Source of the DNA: Gammaproteobacteria bacterium
GTDB taxonomy: Bacteria; Pseudomonadota; Gammaproteobacteria; Enterobacterales; Alteromonadaceae
Length of the DNA: 64,000 nucleotides
Direction: 5' to 3'
Assembly (NCBI GenBank): GCA_018826295.1
Contig: JAHJZX010000026.1
Span: 1-64,000 of the forward strand
The notes under the pieces: model-generated
The model's input: only the letters and a program-made list of their open reading frames with translations
Database searches by the model: none
Told to the model about the DNA's origin: nothing
Part shown: one piece after another, positions 9,348 through 18,563 of the stretch
Layout: each line of letters begins with the position of its first letter
How positions within the stretch are numbered: position 1 is the stretch's first letter
Made by a program: the position numbers and the translations under genes

Positions 9348-10129
9348 CGCACCCGCTCCAAAGCGGCAACATCAAAATCGGCTTCGACACGGCCAGTGCC
9401 AAAGCGGATAGATTGCAGCAACAGATCCGTGCTCTTGCCGGTTTGGTGGTTAAGCATTGTCATCCGGTGCGGCCGCCAGAACTTATCCAGATATTGCTGA
9501 TAATCATGTAGTGTTAGTGTTTTCAGTAAACTGCCTTTGCGATCATAGTAATCGACTTTTTGCAGCCGGTAGTGCTGTTGATCAATCCAGACGTGAGTGG
9601 TGCTGTAACCGGAGAAACTGTCTGTTGGTTTTTGTTCTATGACAAAGCACAGCTCGCCGTTCAGGTTTTCATCGCGCAGGTAGTTAAAGGCAAATTTTTC
9701 CAGCTCGAACGAGGTCATATCTTCATAGGCAAATTCACTGGCCATAAAAGGGCCGGATTTATTGCGGCTGGCAATGCGGCGGGTACGTTTTAAGCTGGGC
9801 AAATAGAGCCACTGATCATCTTCTGCATTAGGGTGCGAATGGCTGAGAAATGCCGAGCCGCGGATATCGCGCGGCTCATCAAAAATGGTCAGTGCTTTGT
9901 CGCCATCGTCTTGCATTTCATAGCTTAAGGTCCGCATGCGCCTTTCACTTTGCTGGCCAGCGGCGTTGCGTAAAATCATCAGTAGCTCACTTTCACTGTC
10001 GCCCCAGCCACGATCACGCTGTTTAAATTCTTCGGCTATTTGCCGGCCTTTGGCGGCATCATCAGCCAGCAATGGCAAGGCCAGCCAGATTAAACAGAAA
10101 ACGCTGACAGTGCGTAGCAAACTAAACAT
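9344..10129 (-). CDS. Outer-membrane lipoprotein-sorting (LolA-like) protein
   Basis: Starting at MFSLLRTVSVFCLIWLALPLLADD gives a 261-residue protein with a cleavable signal peptide; the open frame extends upstream but without signal character. The body resembles the LolA/DUF4292-type fold found beside MMPL/RND transporters, with the typical stretches GSAFLSHSHPN, DQWLYLPSLKRTRRI and MASEFAYEDM. The start lies eight bases inside the end of the MMPL gene and its end overlaps the LysM/barrel gene by four bases, so all three are cotranslated. It probably carries a lipid or lipoprotein from the transporter across the periplasm; the cargo is unknown. Confidence 0.88.
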   Translation of the reverse strand: MFSLLRTVSVFCLIWLALPLLADDAAKGRQIAEEFKQRDRGWGDSESELLMILRNAAGQQSERRMRTLSYEMQDDGDKALTIFDEPRDIRGSAFLSHSHPNAEDDQWLYLPSLKRTRRIASRNKSGPFMASEFAYEDMTSFELEKFAFNYLRDENLNGELCFVIEQKPTDSFSGYSTTHVWIDQQHYRLQKVDYYDRKGSLLKTLTLHDYQQYLDKFWRPHRMTMLNHQTGKSTDLLLQSIRFGTGRVEADFDVAALERVR

Positions 10130-12416
10130 GGTTTTTCTCCGTGGTTTTATCAAAGCGCAATAAGCAAGCTGGTAGCAGCAGAAAATCAATAACCAGTGCT
10201 ATTACGATAATCAGAGCGGTAAGCATGCCCATATCGGAATTAAGCCGGAAGCCGGAAAACATCAGTACGGCAAAACCAATACAGAGTACCGCTGTGGTGA
10301 TCCATAACGCCCGGCCAACACTGCTAAAAGCATAACGCACCGCCGCTTCGGTGTCGCGGCCCTCCTGGCGGGCATACTGATATTTACTGAGAAAGTGCAC
10401 GGTGTCGTCGACAATAATGCCCAGGCTCATGCCGGCTACTACAGACAGAGCCAGGTTGATCTCTCCGCTTAGCAGACCCCAGAGACCAAAACCTATAATG
10501 GCCGGCACCAGATTAGGAATGACACTAAGCAAGCCTAAACGCCAGGACTTAAGGCTGAACACCAGCAAAAGTGATATTAAGAGCAGCGCCACGGGCAATG
10601 TTTTTAGCATCGACGCCATATTGCGCTCACCAATATGAGCAAACATCAGTGCGGCACTGGCAGCAGTTACCTGGTATTGCGGGTGATTGTCGGCCATATA
10701 CTGCAGTGCCCGCTGCTCCAGCTCGGTCAGCTCTTTGCTGCCGAGATTTTGCAGTGTGGTACTGATACGGGTAGCGCTTTTATCAATGTTTAACTGGTTG
10801 TTTAAATCCAGGCCAAAGGGCAGCGACATCTCGTACATCAGCAGAAATTGCGCCGCCTGCTCGCTGCTGTCGGGCAAGCGGTAATAGTCCGGGTCATCGC
10901 CGTGCATATTTTTGTTCAGCCGTTTTAGCACATCGCTAATGCTGTTAACGTGAGTGATCTCGGGCTGGGCCAATAACCACTGGCTAAAATCGGCCACCGC
11001 CTGCAAAAAGTCCGGTTGACTAACAGCGTTGCTGTCATTGCCTGCGACGGCAAAATCGATCAGCGTAAAGCCACTGAGATTTTGTTCAAGGAAATCATTA
11101 GACTGGCGAAATTCGGTACTTTCAGCAAAGTACTTTATTGCTTCATCATTAACCTTATTCAGGCTGAGTAAGGCTCCGCACACTAACACCAGCACACTTA
11201 GCACAGGTAACAGCAGGCGTTGATAGCGTATTACCCAGTTGGCCAGTGCTGTCATGTTTTTATCTTCAGTGTTCACTCTGGCAGAGGCTTTCAGCGGCAA
11301 AGCCAGTAGCAATACCGGCAGCAGCAGCAAGCTGTACAGACAGGCCAGCATTATCCCTACTGCGGTCACGTTACCCAGATCTCGTAAGATAGGCACTTCA
11401 GAGAAATTCAACGTTAAAAAACCGATGGCGGTAGTAATACTGGTGATCAGCACCGGTTTGACATTGCGCTGCAGGCTATATTGCAGCGCTTGCAGTTTGC
11501 TGTCGCCGCGGCGCAGGGCAAACTGGGTAGAGGCAATAATATGTACTGAGTCTGCCACCGCCAGTGTCATTAAAATAGTCGGGGCATTAATGGTGGCTGT
11601 GCTAAGAAAAATGCCGGCCCAACCGGCCAGACCCAGTGCTGAGGTCAGCGACACCACAATAATAATCAGGGTCGCCAGCGATGCGGTCACCGAGCGCAGT
11701 AGCCAGGCCAGTACCAGTAAAATTGTAATAAACATTAATGGTACCAACTGTTTAGCGTCCTGCTCGGCTTCGCTGGCAAACGCCTGGTTAAGCGCTATGA
11801 CACCGGTCAGATGAAAATCTACGTTGGGATAGTCTTTAGCGATGCTATCAAGATGCTGCCGCACGTAGTGCCAGACATCCATAACTTCCTGTTGCTGGTT
11901 TTTTTCCGGCAGCTGCACGGTAATATTAATGGCCGTTACTGCCGCGCTGGGGGAAACCAGCCGATTTACCAGTACCGGCTCGTGCAACGCAATCTGGCGT
12001 ATTCGTTCAAGCGAGTTGGCGTTAAGCGTGGCAGGGTCAAACAACAAGTCGGCCACCCGTAAATCGTCGTCTGCCGCCTCGGTGTGCTGGTAGTTTGTCA
12101 GGGAGTCTACCCGGGTAACGTAGGGGGTGTACCAGGCTGCGTCGGTTAGCTGGTGCACCAGAGTTAATATCTCGCTATTGAATACCTGGCCATCGCGGGG
12201 GGCTATGCCAATCAGCAGATTATCACTCTTATTGAAGTTATGTTGCATTTGCTCGAAGGCGAGTAACTGCGGATTATCCGGCGAGAAAAAGATGCGGTAA
12301 TCGCCACGGAAATACAGCTTTTGCATACCAAGGCTACACAGTACTATCAGTAGTAAACAACACAATGCGGCTGTTTTTGGGTAGCGTAAACTAAGGGCAA
12401 AACCTGAAACGGTCAT
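10122..12416 (-). CDS. RND/MMPL-superfamily lipid exporter
   Basis: The 764-residue protein has the RND architecture of two repeats, each with one transmembrane helix, a large periplasmic loop and five further helices. Recognisable segments are the sterol-sensing-like block LMTLAVADSVHIIAS in the first half and GMSLGIIVDDTVHFLSKY in the second, with the Asp residues of the proton relay. It is the first gene of a three-gene operon with a LolA-like carrier and a LysM-barrel protein, an arrangement resembling an inner-to-outer-membrane lipid transfer route. Substrate unknown. It diverges from comM. Confidence 0.9.
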   Translation of the reverse strand: MTVSGFALSLRYPKTAALCCLLLIVLCSLGMQKLYFRGDYRIFFSPDNPQLLAFEQMQHNFNKSDNLLIGIAPRDGQVFNSEILTLVHQLTDAAWYTPYVTRVDSLTNYQHTEAADDDLRVADLLFDPATLNANSLERIRQIALHEPVLVNRLVSPSAAVTAINITVQLPEKNQQQEVMDVWHYVRQHLDSIAKDYPNVDFHLTGVIALNQAFASEAEQDAKQLVPLMFITILLVLAWLLRSVTASLATLIIIVVSLTSALGLAGWAGIFLSTATINAPTILMTLAVADSVHIIASTQFALRRGDSKLQALQYSLQRNVKPVLITSITTAIGFLTLNFSEVPILRDLGNVTAVGIMLACLYSLLLLPVLLLALPLKASARVNTEDKNMTALANWVIRYQRLLLPVLSVLVLVCGALLSLNKVNDEAIKYFAESTEFRQSNDFLEQNLSGFTLIDFAVAGNDSNAVSQPDFLQAVADFSQWLLAQPEITHVNSISDVLKRLNKNMHGDDPDYYRLPDSSEQAAQFLLMYEMSLPFGLDLNNQLNIDKSATRISTTLQNLGSKELTELEQRALQYMADNHPQYQVTAASAALMFAHIGERNMASMLKTLPVALLLISLLLVFSLKSWRLGLLSVIPNLVPAIIGFGLWGLLSGEINLALSVVAGMSLGIIVDDTVHFLSKYQYARQEGRDTEAAVRYAFSSVGRALWITTAVLCIGFAVLMFSGFRLNSDMGMLTALIIVIALVIDFLLLPACLLRFDKTTEKNHV

Positions 12417-12623
12417 CTATCCTCCGGCGGCTTGGCGCACTGGTTACCGGGCCTGAGGCCGGTTAGGGTTTAGCATCAAGCTTAGCATAAGCTTTTGTTT
12501 ACGTGATGGTATTACATTGGCAAGCCGGCGTCGTCTTTTGTTGATTAAATAACTGCAGATTACTTGCTTAATATTAACATCTGAGTAAATATTAATTATC
12601 TTTTTTGTGCGCAGGAGACAGGG
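12417..12623. promoter_or_regulatory. Divergent intergenic region between MMPL operon and comM
   Basis: This 207-base region must hold the promoters for both directions. It contains the inverted repeat AAGCTT-agcat-AAGCTT at 12478-12494 and an AT-rich stretch (12541-12605) before the comM ribosome site GGAGACAGGG. No clear -35/-10 pair could be fixed. The inverted repeat could be a regulator site or a short hairpin. Confidence 0.35.
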
Positions 12624-14126
12624 ATGTCACTGGCCGTTGTATTCAGCCGCGCCCGCCATGGGTTAGACGCGCCTCTTGTTACCGTAGAGGTACATATCAG
12701 CAATGGCCTGCCGGCATTTCAGTTAGTTGGCCTGCCGGAAACTTCGGTTAAAGAGTCTCGCGACCGGGTTCGCAGTGCTATGGTAAACAGTGGCTTTGCC
12801 TTTCCCGACCGCAAAATTACCGTCAATTTAGCCCCGGCAGATTTACCCAAAGAAGGCGGCCGCTTCGATTTGCCGATAGCGCTGGGTATTATTGTTGCTT
12901 CCGGTCAATTGGCAGAGAAAAGCCTTAACGGTTATGAGTTTTGCGGCGAACTGGCACTGTCTGGTGAGATCCGCACCATAGTCGGCGAAATTCCGGTTGC
13001 TATAGCCTGCCGCGATGCCGGCCGTGAAGTTGTGCTGCCAATGTTAAATGCGCAGCAGGCACAGCAAGTGCCGAAAGTGGCAGTGCATGGAGCAGAGCAC
13101 TTGCTGCAGGTGCACAGCTTTTTGCTGGCGCAGCAGCCGTTACCGGCGATACCTGCGCTGCCGCTGCGCGAGCAGCAGCATTTGCCTGACCTGGCTGATG
13201 TTAAAGGCCAGGCACATGCCAAGCGGGTGCTGGAAATTTGCGCCGCCGGCGAGCATAACCTGTTAATGCTTGGTCCGGCCGGTACCGGCAAGTCGATGCT
13301 GGCGCAGCGCCTGCCGGGCATAATGCCACCGTTAACTGAGCAGGAGGCATTGGCCACCGCAGCGATTTATTCGATTGCCGGCCTTAAACGCAATTTAACC
13401 GACTGGCAGCAACGGCCATTTCGCAGCCCGCATCACACCAGTTCGGCGGTCGCTTTGGTTGGCGGTGGTTCAGTGCCCAGACCGGGTGAAATTTCCTTGT
13501 CGCATCATGGCATTTTGTTTTTAGACGAGTTACCGGAATTTCCGCGCAAGGTACTGGATGTACTGCGCGAGCCGCTGGAAACCGGTGTGGTGCATATCAG
13601 CCGCGCCGCACGCCAGGCAGAATTTCCGGCACAGTTTCAGTTGGTGGCGGCATTAAACCCCAGCCCTACCGGCCATCATCAGGATGGCCGCGCCACGCCC
13701 GAGCAAGTAATGCGTTATTTAAACCGCTTATCCGGCCCCTTTATTGATCGTATTGAATTGCAAATAGAAGTACCGCTGCTGCCCAAGGGCATGTTAAGCC
13801 AACACACCCAGGAAGAAAGCAGCGCCAGTGTGCGTCAGCGGGTGTTAGCAGCAAGGCAGCTACAGCTGGTGCGACAGGGCAAGGCCAATGCCCGTTTAAC
13901 CGGCAGTGAAATTGCTGACTTTTGCCCGCTGCAACAGGCCGATGCGCGGTTTTTGGAAGACACCATCCACCGCTTTAAACTGTCAGCCCGCACCTACCAC
14001 AAAATTATTAAAGTGGCGCGTAGCATTGCTGATCTGCAACAACAAACGCACATCAGCCGCGCCCATTTAATGGAGGCGCTAAGTTACCGCGCGCTGGAGA
14101 GGTTGTTAAGCTACCTAAAAAGCTAA
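12624..14126 (+). CDS. comM: YifB/ComM-family Mg-chelatase-like AAA+ ATPase
   Basis: The 500-residue protein has the full YifB/ComM layout. An N-terminal Lon-protease-like domain begins MSLAVVFSRARHGLDAPLVTVEVH. The AAA+ core has Walker A GPAGTGKSML near residue 219 and Walker B ILFLDELPEF, and is followed by the C-terminal Mg-chelatase lid. In naturally competent bacteria ComM is a hexameric helicase that promotes branch migration during integration of transforming DNA. The GGAGACAGGG ribosome site supports the start. It is single and divergent from the MMPL operon. Whether this organism is competent cannot be seen here. Confidence 0.95.
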   Translation: MSLAVVFSRARHGLDAPLVTVEVHISNGLPAFQLVGLPETSVKESRDRVRSAMVNSGFAFPDRKITVNLAPADLPKEGGRFDLPIALGIIVASGQLAEKSLNGYEFCGELALSGEIRTIVGEIPVAIACRDAGREVVLPMLNAQQAQQVPKVAVHGAEHLLQVHSFLLAQQPLPAIPALPLREQQHLPDLADVKGQAHAKRVLEICAAGEHNLLMLGPAGTGKSMLAQRLPGIMPPLTEQEALATAAIYSIAGLKRNLTDWQQRPFRSPHHTSSAVALVGGGSVPRPGEISLSHHGILFLDELPEFPRKVLDVLREPLETGVVHISRAARQAEFPAQFQLVAALNPSPTGHHQDGRATPEQVMRYLNRLSGPFIDRIELQIEVPLLPKGMLSQHTQEESSASVRQRVLAARQLQLVRQGKANARLTGSEIADFCPLQQADARFLEDTIHRFKLSARTYHKIIKVARSIADLQQQTHISRAHLMEALSYRALERLLSYLKS

Positions 14127-14161
14127 AGTTTACTTATTATTGTTTACCTCTGTTTAAATTA

Positions 14162-14189
14162 TTTACAAAATATCTTTAATAGGTAAAAT
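14162..14189 (+). promoter_or_regulatory. Sigma-70-type promoter for the 64-residue protein gene
   Basis: TTTACA (14162-14167) and TAAAAT (14184-14189) are separated by 16 bases. This places transcription start near 14196, about 34 bases before the proposed ATG at 14230. The match is good at both hexamers but was judged by eye. Confidence 0.45.
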
Positions 14190-14229
14190 GTCTGCGGTCA
14201 CATAAAAACGGATGTTTAAGGATAAGCGT

Positions 14230-14424
14230 ATGTGGATTCGTGATGAAGGAGTATTGCGGGATAGCAAAACCGCGCTGACGGTCGCACCAAAAAGCTTTGG
14301 CCAGCCAATCTATTTTGAGAATTTAGGCGAGCTGTATTTTACCGGCGCCGATGTGGTGCTGAAAATGTCGGCGCAGGAATTTGATCAGTTTTATCAGGAA
14401 TACGAAAACGCTCTGCAGCACTAA
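14230..14424 (+). CDS. Small conserved-looking protein of unknown function
   Basis: The 64-residue reading begins MWIRDEGVLRDSK and ends EYENALQH. The ATG at 14230 is preceded by AAGGAT seven bases upstream, a better ribosome site than that of the alternative in-frame ATG at 14212, which would add six residues. There are no membrane segments. The sequence has mixed alpha/beta character and a moderately acidic C-terminal helix. No family recognised. It runs convergently into pyrC. Confidence 0.6.
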   Translation: MWIRDEGVLRDSKTALTVAPKSFGQPIYFENLGELYFTGADVVLKMSAQEFDQFYQEYENALQH

Positions 14425-14441
14425 AGTTCAGCACTGCAGAG
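14411..14441. terminator. Hairpin between convergent small gene and pyrC
   Basis: CTCTGCAG (14411-14418) pairs perfectly with CTGCAGAG (14434-14441) around a 15-base loop that includes the stop codon of the small gene. A following GTGTTAT is only weakly T-rich, so termination efficiency is uncertain. Confidence 0.4.
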
Positions 14442-14448
14442 GGTGTTA

Positions 14449-15480
14449 TCAGATTAACTTCCAGTTTAGCGTTTCGCCGGCATAAAACGGCACTATAGGG
14501 TTACCGTTTGGCAGGCTGATTTCAGCGGGTACCTGCCACTGCTGTTTTTGCAGCGTTATAGTGCCGCTGTTACGTGGTAAACCGTAAAAATCCGCGCCGT
14601 AATGGCTGGCAAAACCTTCCAGCTTGTCCAGACAGCCCAAATCATCAAATACCTGCGCATATAATTCAATGGCACTGTGCGCGCTGTAACAACCGGCGCA
14701 CCCGCAGGCTGATTCTTTGCGGTGCTTTTCATGAGGTGCTGAATCTGTGCCTAAAAAGAACTTAGTTGAACCGGTCGCTACTGCAGCACGCAGCGCTTCC
14801 TGATGGGTACGGCGTTTTAACACCGGCAGACAATAATTATGTGGTCTTACGCCGCCCACCAACAAATCGTTGCGATTTAACAACAAATGCTGCGGTGTAA
14901 TGGTAGCTGCAACGTTAGCAGAGGCTTCGGCGACAAAGGCGGCGGCGTCGGCGGTGGTGATATGCTCAAATACCACTTTCAGGCTGGGAATACGTGCCAC
15001 TATATGTTGCAGGTAACGGTCGATAAACACCTTTTCGCGGTCGAAAATATCAATCTCGTGCTCAGTCACTTCGCCGTGAATTAGCAGTAGCATGCCTTGC
15101 TCGGCCGTCACTTCAAACACCGGATACAGCGTGTCCAGTGCGCCTACGCCATGGCTGGAGTTAGTGGTAGCACCGGCTGGATACAGCTTGGCAGCCACTA
15201 CACCGGCGGCTTTAGCATCAATAATATCCTGCGCGCTGGTTTTATCGGTCAGGTATAAGGTTACCAGGGGTTCAAAGTGGCTACCGGCCGGGCGTGCAGC
15301 CAGAATACGCTCGCGGTATGCCTTTGCCAATGCCGCTGTGGTCACCGGCGGCACTAAATTAGGCATTACTATGGCGCGGGCAAACTGGCGTGCTGTCGCC
15401 GGCACGGTTTCGCGTAGCATATCGCCATCACGAAAATGTAAATGCCAATCATCCGGGGTTTGAATGGTTAAAGTTGTCAT
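14449..15480 (-). CDS. pyrC: Dihydroorotase
   Basis: The 343-residue protein is the class II (E. coli-type) dihydroorotase, which reversibly cyclises carbamoyl-aspartate to dihydroorotate in pyrimidine synthesis. The first metal-binding motif is [11 protein letters not shown] (H13, H15), and the carboxylated bridging lysine is K98 in AAKLYP. Further family blocks [18 protein letters not shown] and [16 protein letters not shown] are present. Length is the usual about 345. It is monocistronic here, as in many gammaproteobacteria. Confidence 0.97.
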   Translation of the reverse strand: MTTLTIQTPDDWHLHFRDGDMLRETVPATARQFARAIVMPNLVPPVTTAALAKAYRERILAARPAGSHFEPLVTLYLTDKTSAQDIIDAKAAGVVAAKLYPAGATTNSSHGVGALDTLYPVFEVTAEQGMLLLIHGEVTEHEIDIFDREKVFIDRYLQHIVARIPSLKVVFEHITTADAAAFVAEASANVAATITPQHLLLNRNDLLVGGVRPHNYCLPVLKRRTHQEALRAAVATGSTKFFLGTDSAPHEKHRKESACGCAGCYSAHSAIELYAQVFDDLGCLDKLEGFASHYGADFYGLPRNSGTITLQKQQWQVPAEISLPNGNPIVPFYAGETLNWKLI

Positions 15481-15620
15481 GCGGGCTCCTGCAGGCGGTA
15501 GGGCGTAAACTGTCGGCTATTCTAACAAGTTCATGCCACAGGCGCATCGGATAAATCTGCTTTTGACCATGCTGGGCTTTTGCTACACTTTGCCAGGTTA
15601 ACTACAGCGGAGTAGAAATA

Positions 15621-15773
15621 ATGTCAGATTTAGATTTCGACCTGGATCATCTGGATTTTGCTCAGGCAGAGCAAAATGTCGAACAACAGCAGCAAGCCCT
15701 GCAAGATCGTGCGGTTGAGCCGCAGTTTGGTGACGACGACGATGAATGCAGCGGCGGCGCCTGTAAAATCTAG
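15621..15773 (+). CDS. 50-residue acidic protein with a C-terminal CSGGAC motif
   Basis: This short gene begins with ATG 15621 after a GGAG ribosome site. It encodes a protein starting MSDLDFDLDHLDFAQAEQN and ending DDDDECSGGACKI. It is strongly acidic, has a Gln-rich central helix, and has its only two cysteines in the C-x3-x-C tail (CSGGAC), which could bind a metal or react with thiols. Its last four bases overlap the convergent MFS gene. The strong ribosome site and biased composition argue that it is a real gene. Function unknown. Confidence 0.65.
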   Translation: MSDLDFDLDHLDFAQAEQNVEQQQQALQDRAVEPQFGDDDDECSGGACKI

Positions 15774-16948
15774 CCGGCAGTTTGGTTGCCGGACGTATGC
15801 CAAAGCTGGCTAACGGCTATCAACAGCACTCCGGCTAACATCAGCAAGGCAAAAGGTACCGCAGTGCCGGTATAAAATAACGCCAGTAACGGGCCGGCCA
15901 GGGCGCCAATGCCAAAACGCAGGGTACCAATTACAGCGGTAGCGCTGCCGCTGTTATCGGGAAATTTCATCAGGATCATCGCATCGGCATTGGTGGCAAT
16001 CAAACTTAAGCAGGCCATCAGCGGGGCTATTGCCAGTACGGTGTAGTACAACTCAAGTTGCCATAGGCTAAAAAAAGTCAGTGCGCTGGCGCTAACTAAA
16101 GCCAGAGCCAGGCCGGCGCGTAGCATGCGCTGCGGCCCCAGCCTGGTTACCAGCCGGCTGTTGATCAGGTTTGCCAGCATTAACATCAGCACATTAAAGC
16201 CAAATAACACACTGAACTGTTGCTCATCGACACCAAAAAACTGAATGTAGACAAAGGGTACGGCGGTTAAAAAGCAAAAAAACGAGAACGAAGCAAACAT
16301 TGAAGTGGCAATGTCCGGCCGTGCCGATTTATTGGCAAACACAATTTTATAACCAGCCAGTAGGGCAATTTTTTTCGGGCTGTCAGCGGCTTTAATTTCC
16401 GGTAGCGCCTTAATGCTTACCAGTAATACCAGTGCTGCATACGCGGCCAGCGTAACGAAAATCATCTGCCAGTTTGCCAGCCATAAAATGCCACTGCCTA
16501 TTGCCGGTGCCAGCAACGGAGCCAGCATCATGATCATTGATACGTAGGACATACCTTTAGCGGTATGTTCCTGGTAGATATGCCGGACAATTCCCGGTAC
16601 CACTACTGTAGCTGCTGCGCCACACAGCGCTTGTATGGCACGCCAAAACAAAAACCACTCAATACTGCTAACCTGACTCAACGCAATACTGGCCAGCACA
16701 AAACCGGTTAAACCAAAAATGGCCAGTGGTCGGCGGCCCAGGCTGTCTGCCAGCGGGCCACACAACAACATACTGATACCAAAGAAGGCCAAGAAGATAC
16801 TGAGCGACTGCTGCACCATGCCGATGGAGGTATTAAGTTGCTGCGCCATCAAAGGCATGGCCGGTAGATACATATCGATGGCCAGTGGCGTGGTGGCTAC
16901 GATAGCGGCCAGTAACACTATAATCCAGCCTGCAGGTTTGGCAGTCAT
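15770..16948 (-). CDS. Bcr/CflA-family MFS drug efflux transporter
   Basis: The 392-residue protein has twelve predicted transmembrane helices and the DHA1 Bcr/CflA signature. This includes an N-terminal ATTPLAIDMYLPAMPLMAQQL segment (spread over residues 17-38) and the motif A region GPLADSLGRRPLAIFGL. The family exports drugs such as bicyclomycin, chloramphenicol or sulfonamides by proton antiport; the actual substrate is unknown. It converges on, and overlaps by four bases, the small acidic protein gene. Confidence 0.92.
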   Translation of the reverse strand: MTAKPAGWIIVLLAAIVATTPLAIDMYLPAMPLMAQQLNTSIGMVQQSLSIFLAFFGISMLLCGPLADSLGRRPLAIFGLTGFVLASIALSQVSSIEWFLFWRAIQALCGAAATVVVPGIVRHIYQEHTAKGMSYVSMIMMLAPLLAPAIGSGILWLANWQMIFVTLAAYAALVLLVSIKALPEIKAADSPKKIALLAGYKIVFANKSARPDIATSMFASFSFFCFLTAVPFVYIQFFGVDEQQFSVLFGFNVLMLMLANLINSRLVTRLGPQRMLRAGLALALVSASALTFFSLWQLELYYTVLAIAPLMACLSLIATNADAMILMKFPDNSGSATAVIGTLRFGIGALAGPLLALFYTGTAVPFALLMLAGVLLIAVSQLWHTSGNQTAG

Positions 16949-17117
16949 CGGTGGTTAACTCATTAATTTGCGGCGCGCTATAATAAGGTTTTTTTGCCAG
17001 TGGGGCTAATGCGAAGCGGTAAAAAAACGTTAGCAGATGTGTCTGCCCGGCGAAGAAGTTTGCTTTTAGCCGGATAAAACATTGTAATAGCGTGATAGAA
17101 CCGTTCGGAGTGATGTT

Positions 17118-17828
17118 TTGATTAAGTGCAGCCGCATGTTGCTATTGTTGTTAAGCTCTGTGTCTGCCTTTGCTGCCGAGCCACTGCGTATCGGTTTGCA
17201 TTTATCGGCGCCCTGGTCGTATTACGATCAGCATGGCGAACTTACCGGGTTAGAATATCAGTTGGTATCGCGCATTTTCAGCCGGGCCGGTTACGAAGTC
17301 AGCTATGAATTACACAGTTACAGCCGATTGTTAAAGCAGTTTAGTGATAAGAAACTCGATTGCGCGTCACCGGTGGCGGTGCAGATTGACGGTGCTTATT
17401 ACACTGCTGCCTATCTGCCATTTCAGGACGTTGCCGTCAGTCTGGCGTCACGCGCGCTGCAGCTAACCGCAATATCGCAGTTGTCGGCGTTGCGCATTGT
17501 CGCTTATCAGCAGGCACAACAGGTATTAGGCGAGCAATTTCAGCAGGCCGTAGCGCAGGCCAGCTATGTCGAAATGGCCGAGCGCGAGCGTCAGCTGGAA
17601 CTGTTATTTAACCACCGGGTTGATGTCGTTATCGGTGAGCGCCGGGTGTTGCAATATCTGGCCGCGCAGCAGGCACCACAGCAAGCAATACAGCTGCATC
17701 CGCTGTTTGCGGAGCAAGGTTATCCGGCCGCGTGCTGGATGCCTGAATTGACAGCGGCTTTTAATGCGGGCTTACAGCAGATGACAATTAGCGGTGAGCT
17801 GGAGCAAATCCTCAGCTCAGCGCACTAG
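17118..17828 (+). CDS. Periplasmic solute-binding (SBP family 3) protein
   Basis: The 236-residue protein has a signal peptide (LLLLLSSVSAFAA) followed by EPLRIGLHLSAPWSYYDQHGELTGLEY. This is the characteristic opening of family 3 extracellular solute-binding proteins, with lobe-2 elements RVDVVIGERRVLQYL. No ABC permease or ATPase lies nearby, so it may be a stand-alone sensor or scavenger like many such proteins in this bacterial group. The ligand, often an amino acid in this family, is not determined. Confidence 0.85.
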   Translation: MIKCSRMLLLLLSSVSAFAAEPLRIGLHLSAPWSYYDQHGELTGLEYQLVSRIFSRAGYEVSYELHSYSRLLKQFSDKKLDCASPVAVQIDGAYYTAAYLPFQDVAVSLASRALQLTAISQLSALRIVAYQQAQQVLGEQFQQAVAQASYVEMAERERQLELLFNHRVDVVIGERRVLQYLAAQQAPQQAIQLHPLFAEQGYPAACWMPELTAAFNAGLQQMTISGELEQILSSAH

Positions 17829-17883
17829 TGAAATACGTTAAAGCGCTTATACTCAGGTGAACTGCGCTGTACAGGAAGAAGGC

Positions 17884-18558
17884 ATGAAAAAAACTAAAAT
17901 CATTACCACTGACGAAATACTGCTGACGCTGTGTCAGTCTGTAACCAAAGTGCTGGCCGGCGCCGGCAACCATAATGTTGATTATTCACCTATGGTGCAA
18001 AAAATCCAGAAAACCTGTCTGCGGCCGGATCTGGGCTGCTTTGTGCTGTTTGATGGCGGTTTCTCTGGTCTGGTCATTATTAACTTTACCGCCCAGGCTG
18101 CGATGGAAATTTACAAAAAGTACCTGATGAGCATGGGCATGCCTGAGTCGGAACTGGCACAGTTTCATACCTCCGACGAAGTGGGCAATGTGATGGGCGA
18201 ATTGATGAACCAGATTGTCGGCGATTTTACCAACACCGTGCGTTACGATCTGCAAACGTCAATCAATCAAAGCCAGCCGAAAATGATGGCGATTAATAAG
18301 CAGGTGCAGATCCTGATCAACACCCAGCTGGATCAGCCACAGGCCCGGCGGGTGACATTCAGTACGCCAGAGCACAATATTTTTTATCTGGAACTGGCAA
18401 TGGATAAAACCGAGTTTATTCAGTTACACGAATTCGACAAAGTAGAACAACAGCATCCGGATGATATTCTGGCCAATGCACAAAATTATACGCCGGAGAA
18501 TACCGTCAGTGCCGACGTTGAAGTCGATGACGACTTTTTGAAAAACCTCGGTTTATAA
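17884..18558 (+). CDS. DUF3334 family protein, CheX/CheC-like
   Basis: The start at 17884 follows GGAAGAAGGC, and TATACT at 17848-17853 may be its -10 element. The 224-residue product begins MKKTKIITTDEILLTLCQSV and matches the DUF3334 family as I remember it from Vibrio and Shewanella. The central DEVGNVMGELMNQIVGDFTN resembles the paired-helix phosphatase motif of CheX/CheC proteins, which suggests a CheY-phosphatase-like or adaptor role; this is inference. It ends five bases before the convergent sensor kinase gene. Confidence 0.8.
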   Translation: MKKTKIITTDEILLTLCQSVTKVLAGAGNHNVDYSPMVQKIQKTCLRPDLGCFVLFDGGFSGLVIINFTAQAAMEIYKKYLMSMGMPESELAQFHTSDEVGNVMGELMNQIVGDFTNTVRYDLQTSINQSQPKMMAINKQVQILINTQLDQPQARRVTFSTPEHNIFYLELAMDKTEFIQLHEFDKVEQQHPDDILANAQNYTPENTVSADVEVDDDFLKNLGL

Positions 18559-18563
18559 GGATA

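Noticed and set aside
11239..11814. A 191-codon plus-strand frame
   Set aside because: It is the antisense shadow of the MMPL transporter; the transporter frame has clear RND motifs.
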